The position numbers and the translations under genes were made by a program. The notes under the pieces are model-generated. The model did no database searches and had not been told where the DNA came from. It was given only the letters and a program-made list of their open reading frames with translations. DNA of 64,000 nt, taken from positions 62,001 through 126,000 of the forward strand of contig JBGCFR010000017.1 in NCBI GenBank assembly GCA_045107045.1. Direction: 5' to 3'. Numbering within the stretch: position 1 is the first letter of the stretch; each line of letters starts with the position of its first letter. The DNA is from Putridiphycobacter sp045107045 (GTDB lineage Bacteria > Bacteroidota > Bacteroidia > Flavobacteriales_D > Crocinitomicaceae). This document shows positions 25,504 to 34,396 of this stretch, one piece after another.

Positions 25504-25974
25504 ATGAAAAAAGTGATTTGCGTTATATTGATATTGATAATGAACTCATTCTTATTTGGACAGAATCAAAATATAGTTGAGGATGATTATCAAATAGGGA
25601 TGTTGAATCAATCAAGTTCGGAGAGAGGATTTATTTATAACTTGAAAAAAAAGAAAATGGGATTGAAGGTGTCAACTTTGCCATTTTATTCTGAAGGTCA
25701 TAAAGTATATTCAAGTATGGGAGTGTCAGGATTGTTTAACTTAAAAAATAAGAATAGAACGGTAGTGTATAGTTATGCAGGAGTCCAGAGTATTTCTACC
25801 AAAATTGGTAAGAAGGCAAATCATTTGAATCTAAGTGCTGGCCTTGGAGTAAATACCAAACTGCAGTCATCTATCGAATTACTTTGCCAGGTAGGTTATA
25901 GTAATCTTAACAGTTTTCAATCAAATCAATTGTCAACTGTTGTTTCTGAAGTTGGATTCTACTATTTTTTTTGA
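25504..25974 (+). CDS. Small secreted, probably outer-membrane protein, unknown function
   Basis: From the ATG at 25504 the product has 156 residues with a signal peptide (MKKVICVILILIMNSFLFGQ). The frame runs back to 25483. The mature part has short amphipathic strands with Gly/Ser turns and ends in aromatic residues (VGFYYFF), typical of small 8-strand outer-membrane barrels with a terminal Phe. No family is recognised. It stands alone between the CsgG-like gene and the lipocalin-like lipoprotein. Confidence 0.55.
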   Translation: MKKVICVILILIMNSFLFGQNQNIVEDDYQIGMLNQSSSERGFIYNLKKKKMGLKVSTLPFYSEGHKVYSSMGVSGLFNLKNKNRTVVYSYAGVQSISTKIGKKANHLNLSAGLGVNTKLQSSIELLCQVGYSNLNSFQSNQLSTVVSEVGFYYFF

Positions 25975-26065
25975 TAGTTGGGTTAGTAAATTGATTTTGA
26001 AGCCTTTTAATTATCCAGTTAATTAAATATTTCTATATCTTAGTCAAAATCTGTACTTATTAATA

Positions 26066-26497
26066 ATGAATAAAGGAATATTTATTGTCTTTGCACTAAC
26101 TGCTTTATTTTCTTGTAATAAGGATCAGAAAGTCGTTAGGACTCTTGACGGTAAGTGGCTTGCATCTAGTTTTGTTGTCTCTTCTGACCAGCTTTCTGTT
26201 GATTGGGTAAAAGCAGGAATTACATATAAAATGCAATTCACAAAATGTGAATTGAAAGATGAAGAAAGCTGTGATGCAATTATAACCGCTTCTTCTGCTG
26301 GAGTTAATCCAGAGATAAGTAATGCAGAGTATAGAGTTTATAATGATGGAACTTTAATAGAGTTTACTGGCTCAGGTTATAGTCTGCTATCTATAGATTA
26401 CATACCTTTGTCTATAGATAAGTTAACTAAATCAGCATTAATTTTGTCTTATGATGATGGAGATATAGATTTAATAATTACCCTTGAAAAACAATAA
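26066..26497 (+). CDS. Lipocalin-like lipoprotein
   Basis: The 143-residue protein has a lipoprotein signal (MNKGIFIVFALTALFSC, lipid-modified C17). A small beta-rich domain follows with 'LDGKWLASSF' near the start and a 'YRVYNDGTLIEFTGSGY' block, matching the look of Bacteroidota lipocalin-like (DUF4488/DUF5004-type) lipoproteins. It is probably periplasmic or outer-membrane anchored. The ligand is unknown. Confidence 0.6.
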   Translation: MNKGIFIVFALTALFSCNKDQKVVRTLDGKWLASSFVVSSDQLSVDWVKAGITYKMQFTKCELKDEESCDAIITASSAGVNPEISNAEYRVYNDGTLIEFTGSGYSLLSIDYIPLSIDKLTKSALILSYDDGDIDLIITLEKQ

Positions 26498-26514
26498 AAT
26501 TTTAGTTCCAAAAA

Positions 26515-26539
26515 AGCCCCGACTATAAATGTCGAGGCT
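26515..26539 (-). terminator. Terminator for dnaK
   Basis: On the minus strand AGCCTCGAC pairs with GTCGGGGCT around a 7-nt loop (one G-U pair), followed by a T-run. It is 27 nt beyond the dnaK stop. In the plus direction the same stem has a C-A mismatch and no T-run, so it mainly serves dnaK. Confidence 0.8.
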
Positions 26540-26565
26540 CTCTTGAATTATAAAGAATTGAATCC

Positions 26566-28467
26566 TTATTTTTCTTCTACTTCTTCAAAGTCAACATCCT
26601 CTGCTTCTGCATCAGCTGATGTGTCTTCTGCACCTTCAGTGCCTCCTTCTGGAGCACCTTCTGCACCTGCATCAGCATACATTTCTTGAGAAGCGGCTTG
26701 GAATACAGTATTTAATTTTTCCATTGCTGTATCAATCGTTGCAAAATCTTTTGCTTCGTAAGCTGTTTTTAATTCTGCTAAAGCAGTTTCAATTGGCTCT
26801 TTTTTGTCAGCTGGAATTTTGTCTCCATATTCTTTCAACTGCTTTTCAGTTTGGAATATTAAAGCATCAGCACCATTAATTTTATCAGCTTCTTCCTTTT
26901 TCTTATTATCTGCGTCAGCATTTGCTTCTGCCTCTGCCTTCATTTTAGCTATTTCTTCATCCGATAATCCTGAAGAAGCCTCAATTTTAATTGATTGCTC
27001 TTTTCCGGTTGCTTTATCTTTAGCAGAAATGCTCATAATTCCATTAGCATCAATATCAAAAGTTACTTCAATTTGAGGTGTTCCTCTTGGTGCTGGTGGG
27101 ATGTCAGATAATTGAAACCTTCCTAATGTTTTATTATCAGCAGCCATTGGTCTTTCTCCTTGTAAAACATGGATGTCAACAGCTGGTTGATTATCAGAAG
27201 CAGTTGAGAATGTTTCTGATTTTTTAGTCGGAATAGTTGTATTTGATTCAATTAATCTAGTCATTACACCGCCCATTGTCTCAATACCTAATGATAATGG
27301 AGTTACGTCTAGTAATAATACATCTTTTACCTCTCCAGTTAATACACCACCTTGAATGGCTGCACCTACAGCAACAACTTCATCTGGATTTACACCTTTA
27401 GAAGGTTCTTTTCCGAAGTAAGCTTTTACTGCTTCCTGAATAGCTGGTATTCTAGTTGAACCACCTACTAATATAATTTCATCAATATCACTAGTTGATA
27501 AACCAGCAGCTTTTAAGGCCGTTTTACAAGGTTCTATTGTCCGTTTAACTAAGTCATCAATTAATGCTTCAAATTTAGCACGACTTAAAGATCTTACCAA
27601 GTGTTTTGGAATACCATCTACAGGCATAATATATGGTAAGTTAATTTCAGTAGTTGTTGAAGAAGATAATTCAATCTTCGCTTTTTCAGCAGCTTCTTTT
27701 AAACGCTGTAATGCCATTGGGTCTTTTCTTAAGTCAATGTTCTCATCACTAATAAATTCTTCAGCTAACCAGTTAATAATTTTGTCATCAACATCATCAC
27801 CACCTAAGTGAGTGTCACCATCAGTTGCTAAAACTTCAAATACACCATCACCTAATTCAAGTATAGAAACATCATGTGTTCCACCACCAAAATCAAATAC
27901 AGCTATTTTCTGATCTACATTCTTTTTATCTAAGCCATATGCTAATGCTGCAGCAGTTGGTTCGTTAATTATTCTTTTTACTGTTAACCCTCCAATTTCA
28001 CCAGCTTCTTTTGTTGCTTGACGTTGTGCATCATTAAAGTAAGCAGGTACAGTAATTACTGCCTCGGTTACTTCTTGACCCAAATAATCTTCAGCCGTTT
28101 TTTTCATTTTTTGCAATACCATTGCAGAAATTTCTTGCGGTGTATATAAACGGTCATCAATTTTTACACGTGGTGTATTATTGTCACCCTTTACAACTTC
28201 ATATGGTACTCTACCAACTTCTTTTGAAACCTTGTCAAAAGAAGTTCCCATAAACCTTTTAATAGAGTATATGGTTTTTTGTGGGTTAGTGATAGCTTGT
28301 CTTTTTGCTGGATCACCAACTTTTCTTTCTCCTCCTTCAACAAATCCTACAATTGAAGGGGTTGTTCTTTTTCCTTCTGCATTAGTTATAACCACTGGCT
28401 CGTTACCTTCCATTACTGAAACACAAGAGTTGGTTGTACCTAAGTCAATTCCGATTATTTTACCCAT
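26566..28467 (-). CDS. dnaK: Hsp70 chaperone DnaK
   Basis: The 633-residue protein is full length. The N-terminal ATPase domain starts 'KIIGIDLGTTNSCVSVMEG' and has 'INEPTAAALAYGLD', 'VFDFGGGTHDVSIL' and 'ILVGGSTRIPAIQ'. The substrate-binding domain contains 'LLLDVTPLSLGIETMGG'. A helical lid with Ala/Glu-rich composition and an acidic end (EDVDFEEVEEK) follows. It folds and refolds proteins with DnaJ and GrpE, neither of which is adjacent. Two perfect inverted repeats lie upstream (28491-28530 and 28584-28622). Confidence 0.98.
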   Translation of the reverse strand: MGKIIGIDLGTTNSCVSVMEGNEPVVITNAEGKRTTPSIVGFVEGGERKVGDPAKRQAITNPQKTIYSIKRFMGTSFDKVSKEVGRVPYEVVKGDNNTPRVKIDDRLYTPQEISAMVLQKMKKTAEDYLGQEVTEAVITVPAYFNDAQRQATKEAGEIGGLTVKRIINEPTAAALAYGLDKKNVDQKIAVFDFGGGTHDVSILELGDGVFEVLATDGDTHLGGDDVDDKIINWLAEEFISDENIDLRKDPMALQRLKEAAEKAKIELSSSTTTEINLPYIMPVDGIPKHLVRSLSRAKFEALIDDLVKRTIEPCKTALKAAGLSTSDIDEIILVGGSTRIPAIQEAVKAYFGKEPSKGVNPDEVVAVGAAIQGGVLTGEVKDVLLLDVTPLSLGIETMGGVMTRLIESNTTIPTKKSETFSTASDNQPAVDIHVLQGERPMAADNKTLGRFQLSDIPPAPRGTPQIEVTFDIDANGIMSISAKDKATGKEQSIKIEASSGLSDEEIAKMKAEAEANADADNKKKEEADKINGADALIFQTEKQLKEYGDKIPADKKEPIETALAELKTAYEAKDFATIDTAMEKLNTVFQAASQEMYADAGAEGAPEGGTEGAEDTSADAEAEDVDFEEVEEK

Positions 28468-28490
28468 TTTATTAGTATTAATTCTTTAAT

Positions 28491-28530
28491 AATTCAAATG
28501 GCAGTGTTCAATCTTTATGCCATTTGAATT
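28491..28530 (-). promoter_or_regulatory. Perfect 13-bp inverted repeat in the dnaK leader
   Basis: AATTCAAATGGCA (28491-28503) and TGCCATTTGAATT (28518-28530) are perfect complements separated by 14 nt. The element starts 24 nt upstream of the dnaK ATG, so any transcript starting beyond 28530 would carry a stable 5' hairpin. It does not match the CIRCE sequence. An operator, mRNA stabiliser or thermosensor are all possible. The repeat is seen directly, the role is not. Confidence 0.55.
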
Positions 28531-28583
28531 TAAGTCACTTTTTAAGACAAAATGTCATATTAAATATCTCGAATAGCAGCGAA

Positions 28584-28622
28584 CTGTCAGTTTTAGGTAG
28601 CTTTTCTATTTCAAACTGACAG
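28584..28622. promoter_or_regulatory. Perfect 10-bp inverted repeat between dnaK and dnaN
   Basis: CTGTCAGTTT (28584-28593) and AAACTGACAG (28613-28622) are perfect complements separated by 19 nt, about 117 nt upstream of the dnaK start. The half-site centre-to-centre distance (29 bp) is near three helical turns, compatible with a protein-binding site. No regulator is known to me for this sequence. Confidence 0.45.
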
Positions 28623-28697
28623 TATTTATGAACAATTAAAACAGATAGTGTTAATAAAAATAGATTGCCTTAAAGGGGCTCTGCCTGAGAATAGAAT

Positions 28698-28705
28698 TAT
28701 ATTTG
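28698..28705 (+). promoter_or_regulatory. Bacteroidota-type -7 element for dnaN
   Basis: TATATTTG is an exact TAnnTTTG match 42 nt upstream of the dnaN ATG. The -33 element is not clear. An AGGAG at 28729-28733 lies 14 nt before the ATG, too far for a typical Shine-Dalgarno. Confidence 0.4.
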
Positions 28706-28747
28706 TTAAATTATTAATTATTTTATTAGGAGTAAACAACAAACCAT

Positions 28748-29863
28748 ATGAATTTTATAATTTCTAGTTCAGCATTACTGAGAAATCTTCAAAGCATTAG
28801 TGGAGTATTAAACTCAAGTAATTCTTTGCCAATTCTCGACAATTTTTTATTTGAATTGGCAGATGGTAAATTAACAATTTCTGCATCTGATCTAGAAAAT
28901 ACAATGAAAACTGTTGTCAATACAGATGAAGGAAAAAAAGATGGTAGAGTAGCTATTCCTGCAAAATTACTGTTGGACACTTTGAAAAATTTTGCTGATC
29001 AACCATTGGCTTTTCAGATTAATGAAAGTTTTGGAATTGAAATTTCATCTGATTACGGAAAATATAAATTGGTAGGCCAAAATGCAGATGATTTTCCACG
29101 TTCATTAGATATGGGAGACGTTGAGGTTTTGAAAATTACTGGAGAAATTATCGCGAATGCAATAGAGAATACATTGTTTGCTTCTGGAAACGACGAATTA
29201 AGACCGGTGATGAGTGGTGTTTTCTGTCAATTTTCATCTGAAAAATTAATATTTGTAGCTACTGACGCACATAAATTAGTGAAGTATGGTAGATTGGATT
29301 CAACTGCAACTAAATCGGCAGATTTTATTTTACCAAAAAAACCATTAAATCTCTTGCGACAAAATTTAGGAGGAGAAGAAGAAGTTGAGGTCTCTTATAA
29401 TGAAACCACAGCAAAGTTTGTGTTTGGAACAATTGAATTAACATGCCGTTTAATAGATGGGAAGTATCCAAATTATGATGCTGTAATTCCAAAATTGAAC
29501 CCTAATGTTCTAACAGTAGATAGATCTTCTTTTTTAAATTCGATCAAAAGAGTATCTATTTTTTCGAACAAAACGACGCATCAAGTTAAATTGAAAATAG
29601 CAGGTAGTGAGCTAACCATTTCAGCTGAAGATTTAGATTTTTCGAACGAAGCAAAGGAAAGGTTAACCTGTAACTATACAGGTGATGATATTGAAATAGG
29701 TTTCAATTCTAAATTTTTGATGGAAATGCTAAATCATATTAAAACTCAGGAAGTCATTTTAGAAATGAGCGAGCCTAATAAAGCTGGAATATTATTACCA
29801 AGTGAAGCTTCCAACGAAAATGAAGAAATTTTAATGCTGGTAATGCCAGTAATGATTAGATAA
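28748..29863 (+). CDS. dnaN: DNA polymerase III beta subunit (sliding clamp)
   Basis: The 371-residue protein has the three repeated clamp domains. The start 'MNFIISSSALLRNLQSISGVL', the middle 'PVMSGVFCQFSSEKLIFVATDAHKLV' and the end 'EILMLVMPVMIR' (the family's 'M-P-V-R-L'-like tail, here MPVMIR) identify it. It forms a dimeric ring that tethers the replicase to DNA. It is not next to dnaA, recF or gyrB in this window, as is common in Bacteroidota. Upstream lies dnaK, divergently transcribed. Confidence 0.96.
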   Translation: MNFIISSSALLRNLQSISGVLNSSNSLPILDNFLFELADGKLTISASDLENTMKTVVNTDEGKKDGRVAIPAKLLLDTLKNFADQPLAFQINESFGIEISSDYGKYKLVGQNADDFPRSLDMGDVEVLKITGEIIANAIENTLFASGNDELRPVMSGVFCQFSSEKLIFVATDAHKLVKYGRLDSTATKSADFILPKKPLNLLRQNLGGEEEVEVSYNETTAKFVFGTIELTCRLIDGKYPNYDAVIPKLNPNVLTVDRSSFLNSIKRVSIFSNKTTHQVKLKIAGSELTISAEDLDFSNEAKERLTCNYTGDDIEIGFNSKFLMEMLNHIKTQEVILEMSEPNKAGILLPSEASNENEEILMLVMPVMIR

Positions 29864-29918
29864 GGGTATAAAAAATCTCTATTTTTAGCTACGGTATAAA
29901 ATTTGATAGATATTAACT

Positions 29919-30872
29919 ATGAAACTAATTTTGTTCCCTGCACTTATTCTTCTCGCTTCTTTGCAATCTTGCTTTGTTGTTGATGGTATGTTAGAAGAGG
30001 GTAAGCCTAATCCAGTGCTACCCTTGGATATTGTTGTCAAAGATTCAATCTACCATTATATTCAAACCCAAAAAGATGACACTCAAAAGTATTTATCATT
30101 TGGATATAAGCCTATGAAAATAATTGTGCCACAAACCATAAAGGATTTGGAAAAATGGAAAAGTAGGAAGGGACAAGCAGAATTTGATCAAGGCTTAGTG
30201 GATAAGAAAATAAAGTATTTTGACACAATAGTAGAATCAAAAAAACTAAGTAGAAAGATTAGTACGGAGCATTTGTTCTCTTTAAGAGAGAAGGGAGATA
30301 CTCTTGCTGAATTGCAGTTAGTTAATTTTATATTATCAAATGAAATCAATGTTGTAGATTATCAACCTATTTATAGAGTGGAATTAACCACTGAAGAGGA
30401 AAAAATATTCGCTAAATTTTATTACCAAAGACCTATTATAAAAGCTTATTCTTATGAGGAAAGCCAAAAATTATCAAAGGAATTTTATAATTACTTCAAA
30501 ACAGAATGGGAGTCAAAGGAAAATAGTTTAGATAAAAGCCTCTTCTTGAAACATATTATTAATGTGGTAACTATTGTTGATAGGGTAAATGAAGTTGATG
30601 TTCAGAGCATAACAGAAAATACTTTATTTAAGTATATGGAAGACAAAAGGCCTGATATTAACATGTATAATGTAATTGACTTTTCTCCTCTATATCAAAT
30701 TAGTGAAACTAAAGAGGACGAAGGATTCTATTTTTTTCATACCTTTAACTTTGAAAATGAAGGTAGAACTGATGAAATGACAATTTACGTAAAGTTTAAT
30801 TCATTTTATGAAGTGGAACGTATTGTTGAAACAAATCAATCTTATGATGTACTTGAAAAATACAGGAATTAA
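29919..30872 (+). CDS. Lipoprotein, unknown function
   Basis: The 317-residue protein has a lipoprotein signal (MKLILFPALILLASLQSC, C18 lipidated). Its mature part is mostly helical and charged with no motif I recognise. The C-terminal ~100 residues alternate strands ('FYFFHTFNFENEGRTDEMTIYVKF'). It overlaps the next gene by 26 nt, so the two are probably made together. An envelope location is predicted and the function is unknown. Confidence 0.6.
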   Translation: MKLILFPALILLASLQSCFVVDGMLEEGKPNPVLPLDIVVKDSIYHYIQTQKDDTQKYLSFGYKPMKIIVPQTIKDLEKWKSRKGQAEFDQGLVDKKIKYFDTIVESKKLSRKISTEHLFSLREKGDTLAELQLVNFILSNEINVVDYQPIYRVELTTEEEKIFAKFYYQRPIIKAYSYEESQKLSKEFYNYFKTEWESKENSLDKSLFLKHIINVVTIVDRVNEVDVQSITENTLFKYMEDKRPDINMYNVIDFSPLYQISETKEDEGFYFFHTFNFENEGRTDEMTIYVKFNSFYEVERIVETNQSYDVLEKYRN

Positions 30873-31401
30873 AAGTCTTTTGACGCTGGTTTTTATAGGC
30901 TGCGGATTCATATCCTTTTGCACAGGTTTAACAGAAACTCAACAGATTTCAAAGGATGAAAGAATAGTTAGAGATAAGGTAATTGAATGGTCAGATTCAG
31001 TGTTTTATTTTCATGAAGATTATAGATTCGAAAACTTTCATGCACATTATACTGATGAATTCTATATTGTCATGTTAAGAAGTGACCAGTATAAAAAGAA
31101 AATAGACGATCTTAAAAAGCGGAAGGCAGAAAAAAAATATACTGGAACTCAAGAGGAATACAATTCTGATTTACAAATATTGGAGCGTAAGTTTAATAAA
31201 TTTCAAGTCATTGTTGATAGTTTTACATTAAGAGTGAAGTATTTTGAAGTCTTATTTTGGTCAAATATTAAAACTAAGCATGGTTACCCAGTATATTATG
31301 CGCATAGATTTAAGTTAAGCAATGATTTTTTTGTAATGGCCTCAATTGTGAAAAGTAGCATTGGAAATAGGAGTGCCGATAATAAGATTATTTATAATTG
31401 A
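30847..31401 (+). CDS. Exported protein overlapping the preceding lipoprotein gene, unknown function
   Basis: From the ATG at 30847 the protein has 184 residues. The frame is open to 30808, but the later start gives a normal signal (KNTGIKSLLTLVFIGCGFISF). A lipobox-like FIGC is present at about C18, so it may be a lipoprotein. A charged helical stretch with heptad-like Lys/Glu spacing (~70-115) may be a coiled coil. It overlaps the upstream lipoprotein gene by 26 nt and the convergent comEC gene by 14 nt. No family is recognised. Confidence 0.55.
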   Translation: MYLKNTGIKSLLTLVFIGCGFISFCTGLTETQQISKDERIVRDKVIEWSDSVFYFHEDYRFENFHAHYTDEFYIVMLRSDQYKKKIDDLKKRKAEKKYTGTQEEYNSDLQILERKFNKFQVIVDSFTLRVKYFEVLFWSNIKTKHGYPVYYAHRFKLSNDFFVMASIVKSSIGNRSADNKIIYN

Positions 31402-33397
31402 ACTGAAAAGCACCATTCTTAGATATATCGAATAGGCTTGATTCAGATAGCGTATTCTGGCAAAAATGCTTTGTTCTATAGTCCAAATCAGGATGTAAAA
31501 TAATGTGAGTTTTATTTTTACGCCATGCTTTAATAACTTGCTTACTTATAAACACTTTATTCCTAAGTAAAACAAAATCAGTTATTGGAATTGGTTTCTT
31601 GCTGTTTGTGTAAATCAAAAAGGTTTGTTGGTTTACATTTAATATTGGATTTGTAATCGAGTCAATATTAATTATTCTATGTGGTTGTTTGTTGCCACGC
31701 TTATGAAACCAATGATGCTTGATGTGGAAGAGTAATTTCGATTCGTTTTTAAGGATAGAGCTTGAGCTGATAAAAGTATTTTTCGATCCATTAAATATGT
31801 CAATTGCAAGATCTTTTCGTGTGTTGTAAATTGTAAAATCATTAGAAGATTCGATACTTTTCTGCTCAACTTTTTGAAAAACAATTAATACGCATATGCA
31901 AACTAATGATAACATTATTAAATTCTTCAATTTATTATGAAACCCAATGATAAAGGTTGTAAGAATACAATAGATTAAAAAGACTTCAATCCAATGAATT
32001 GAAATGCCCCAAAGTATTGAAAATGGAGTCTGTTCAATATATTCAACACAAATATTTAATAGTGAAAATAATGTATTTAATATTGTTTCGAAAATTATCC
32101 TAAATAATTGAAGTGAATGTGTAATAAAGAAAAGAAAACCAATGGCCAAAATTACACCAGCAACAGGAATGACAATTATGTTGGAGATTAAAAAAAGGTT
32201 TGGAAATTGATGAAAATAGTATAATCCAAGCGGGAAGGTGGCTAATTGAGCTGCAATTGAGACGGATGTAATTTGCCACAAATAGTCAATCAATTTATTT
32301 TTAGTATAAATCGATTTGTAAAGTTTAGGTTGAATGTAAACAATGCCAAGAACAGCTAGATAACTTAATTGAAAACCAACTTTGAATAAACTAAAAGGGT
32401 CAATTAGTAAAATTATGAAGGCGGATACCAATATAGATTGGTAAATTGTATTTTGCCTTTGCAGTCTTGCACCTATAATGATGAAGGAAAACATGATTGC
32501 TGCCCTTGTGACTGAGGGTGATAGTCCAGTGATCAATGCGTACATCCATACTCCTGACAAGACGAGCAGAGTGTAAAGGATGGCCCCATTTCTTATTCTC
32601 CTTATTGGCTTTAAAAAGAATTGAAGAACAAACATTATGATACCAACATGAAGCCCTGAGACTGCAAGTACATGCATTGCACCAGCGCTTGAGAATGATT
32701 TTAATGTGTCTTTATCTAAAAATTCTTTCTCTCCTAAAAGAAGAGCTTTTGCTAATTTTTGATTCTTAGTTGACAGAGAGGATTTAGTAATCCATTTATC
32801 CAAATTCGCTCTTATTCGAAGTGTAAATTTTTTTAAACCGTTCTTTCCTTTAGAAATAGGATGCCATTCATTGTCATTTAAATAACATTGGTGATGAATA
32901 TTATGAATTTTCAAATATCTTTTGTAGTCGAATTCGAAAGGGTTTAAATTTGCTGTGATTGGCTTGAACCTATTATTAATTTGTAGAATATCACCAAACT
33001 CTAAACTTTTGGACTGATTCGATTTGGATAGATATATGATACCTTTTCCAATCGTATTAAATCTTTCATTTTGAATAGTTTTCACAACAACCTTATAGCT
33101 GTTCTTCTTTTCAATAGGTGGTTCCTCAATCGAGACCAATAGTAATTGACTTGTTTGCTGGCTGAAATGTAACGGGTTATGTAAATTAAAATGAAAACTA
33201 GCATTAATCATAGCGAGTACTGAAAAATTTATAGTCAAAACGAAACTAAAAATAAATCTATTCGTATGCTTTCCTATTGCTAAAAGTACCAAAGCTGCTG
33301 AACAGATTAACACTATTGTAAAAGAAGTAGATGTTTTGAGTAAGAATGGTATGTAAAAGGAAGTGATGACACCGATAATTGTTGCTAAAAGAATCAA
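31388..33397 (-). CDS. comEC: ComEC/Rec2-family DNA-uptake channel protein without beta-lactamase domain
   Basis: The 669-residue protein has an N-terminal membrane pair, an OB-like soluble DUF4131 region (~100-200) and a multi-helix Competence domain with the hallmark 'HVLAVSGLHVG' (~240-250). The C-terminal ~170 residues lack the HxHxDH metallo-beta-lactamase motif of long ComEC proteins. The family carries single-stranded DNA across the inner membrane during transformation. The first usual start codon is a TTG at 33397, which cuts into the first helix. A better N-terminus (KKLPAILLILLA) would need a non-standard start near 33421. The end overlaps the convergent gene by 14 nt. Confidence 0.85.
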   Translation of the reverse strand: MILLATIIGVITSFYIPFLLKTSTSFTIVLICSAALVLLAIGKHTNRFIFSFVLTINFSVLAMINASFHFNLHNPLHFSQQTSQLLLVSIEEPPIEKKNSYKVVVKTIQNERFNTIGKGIIYLSKSNQSKSLEFGDILQINNRFKPITANLNPFEFDYKRYLKIHNIHHQCYLNDNEWHPISKGKNGLKKFTLRIRANLDKWITKSSLSTKNQKLAKALLLGEKEFLDKDTLKSFSSAGAMHVLAVSGLHVGIIMFVLQFFLKPIRRIRNGAILYTLLVLSGVWMYALITGLSPSVTRAAIMFSFIIIGARLQRQNTIYQSILVSAFIILLIDPFSLFKVGFQLSYLAVLGIVYIQPKLYKSIYTKNKLIDYLWQITSVSIAAQLATFPLGLYYFHQFPNLFLISNIIVIPVAGVILAIGFLFFITHSLQLFRIIFETILNTLFSLLNICVEYIEQTPFSILWGISIHWIEVFLIYCILTTFIIGFHNKLKNLIMLSLVCICVLIVFQKVEQKSIESSNDFTIYNTRKDLAIDIFNGSKNTFISSSSILKNESKLLFHIKHHWFHKRGNKQPHRIINIDSITNPILNVNQQTFLIYTNSKKPIPITDFVLLRNKVFISKQVIKAWRKNKTHIILHPDLDYRTKHFCQNTLSESSLFDISKNGAFQFNYK

Positions 33398-33508
33398 TAA
33401 TATAGCAGGTAGCTTTTTGATAGTAACTAAGTTATAAAAAAAAATACTTTTATCAGGGTCAAGTGAAAATCATTTCATAATTTAGCGGTAACATTTAAAA
33501 CAGAAAAA

Positions 33509-34387
33509 ATGGTAATTAAAAATATGTTTAAAGGTGCACTTTTTTTGGCACTTAGCGTGTCTTTTCTGGCTTGTGACGATAGTTCGGATACAATGGAAAA
33601 TATTGAGGTAGATGAGATAGATTCTGCTGCATTGAGTATGGAATTGGATCAGTTTGAATCGCCTGAATTAGATTATCATTTGCCATCAGCATTACAGGTG
33701 GCAAGTATTTTTAAGAAATCTGGAATGGCTTATAATCCAGCAGCTACAAATTCTGTTGATAAAATTGCAGAATACACATCTGAATCAGATGCAAAATTAA
33801 ATTTTGGAGTTTATTCTGCAGACTTAGCCTATTGTATAACAAATAATATGTCAAATGACGCTAGAAAATTTATTTCAGCAATTCAGACTTTAGCAGAACA
33901 GCAAGGGATGGAATCCGTTTTTGAAAACAAGGACCTAATGACTCGTTTTGATAATAATTTAGATAATAAAGATTCGATTCAAAATATAATTGTTGAGATT
34001 CATGAACGATCACAAGAATATATGGAAGATAATGGAATGGAGCATGTTGCTGCAGTGCACTATGCTGGTGCTTGGAATGAAGGGATGTATCTTGGATATA
34101 CTGATTATAAAGCAAATCCTAACAACGAGAATACTGGTTTTATGCTTTGTGAGCAAATGGAGATTCTTGATAATATCATAAAAGGGCTTAAGGATCCTAA
34201 AAATGCCGAAGCTGGTATAGATTTTGTTATAACTGGCCTTGAAGGAATTAGAGCAGGTTTTGAAGGCTTTGATTCTGTATTGGCTTACAGAGCTAGTGAT
34301 CAAAATACTGATTTAGTCTTGTCTGATGCTGAGATTAATAAGTTAGGCGCATTGGTAAGTGAGTTAAGAGATAACATTGTTAAATAA
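33509..34387 (+). CDS. Lipoprotein, unknown function
   Basis: The 292-residue protein has a lipoprotein signal ending 'SFLACDDSSD' (C22 from the first ATG, or C17 if Met6 at 33524 is the start). The mature part begins with a very acidic linker and continues as a helical domain with two regions of similar composition ('NFGVYSADLAYC' and 'YAGAWNEGMYLG'). No family is recognised. TAATTTAG at 33478-33485 is one mismatch from the -7 consensus. The next secreted protein follows 9 nt later, suggesting an operon. Confidence 0.6.
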   Translation: MVIKNMFKGALFLALSVSFLACDDSSDTMENIEVDEIDSAALSMELDQFESPELDYHLPSALQVASIFKKSGMAYNPAATNSVDKIAEYTSESDAKLNFGVYSADLAYCITNNMSNDARKFISAIQTLAEQQGMESVFENKDLMTRFDNNLDNKDSIQNIIVEIHERSQEYMEDNGMEHVAAVHYAGAWNEGMYLGYTDYKANPNNENTGFMLCEQMEILDNIIKGLKDPKNAEAGIDFVITGLEGIRAGFEGFDSVLAYRASDQNTDLVLSDAEINKLGALVSELRDNIVK

Positions 34388-34396
34388 TATATTAAA

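Larger units (their letters stand above)
28468..28747. other. dnaK-dnaN intergenic region
   Basis: This 280-nt gap between divergent genes holds the two inverted repeats described separately and the dnaN -7 element. No CIRCE (TTAGCACTC-N9-GAGTGCTAA) element and no coding frame were seen. I could not identify a consensus -7 for dnaK. Confidence 0.6.

Noticed and set aside
26619..27076. Long open frames opposite the dnaK C-terminal region
   Set aside because: They mirror the Ala/Glu-rich coding of dnaK on the other strand, with low-complexity Leu/Ser composition and no motif.
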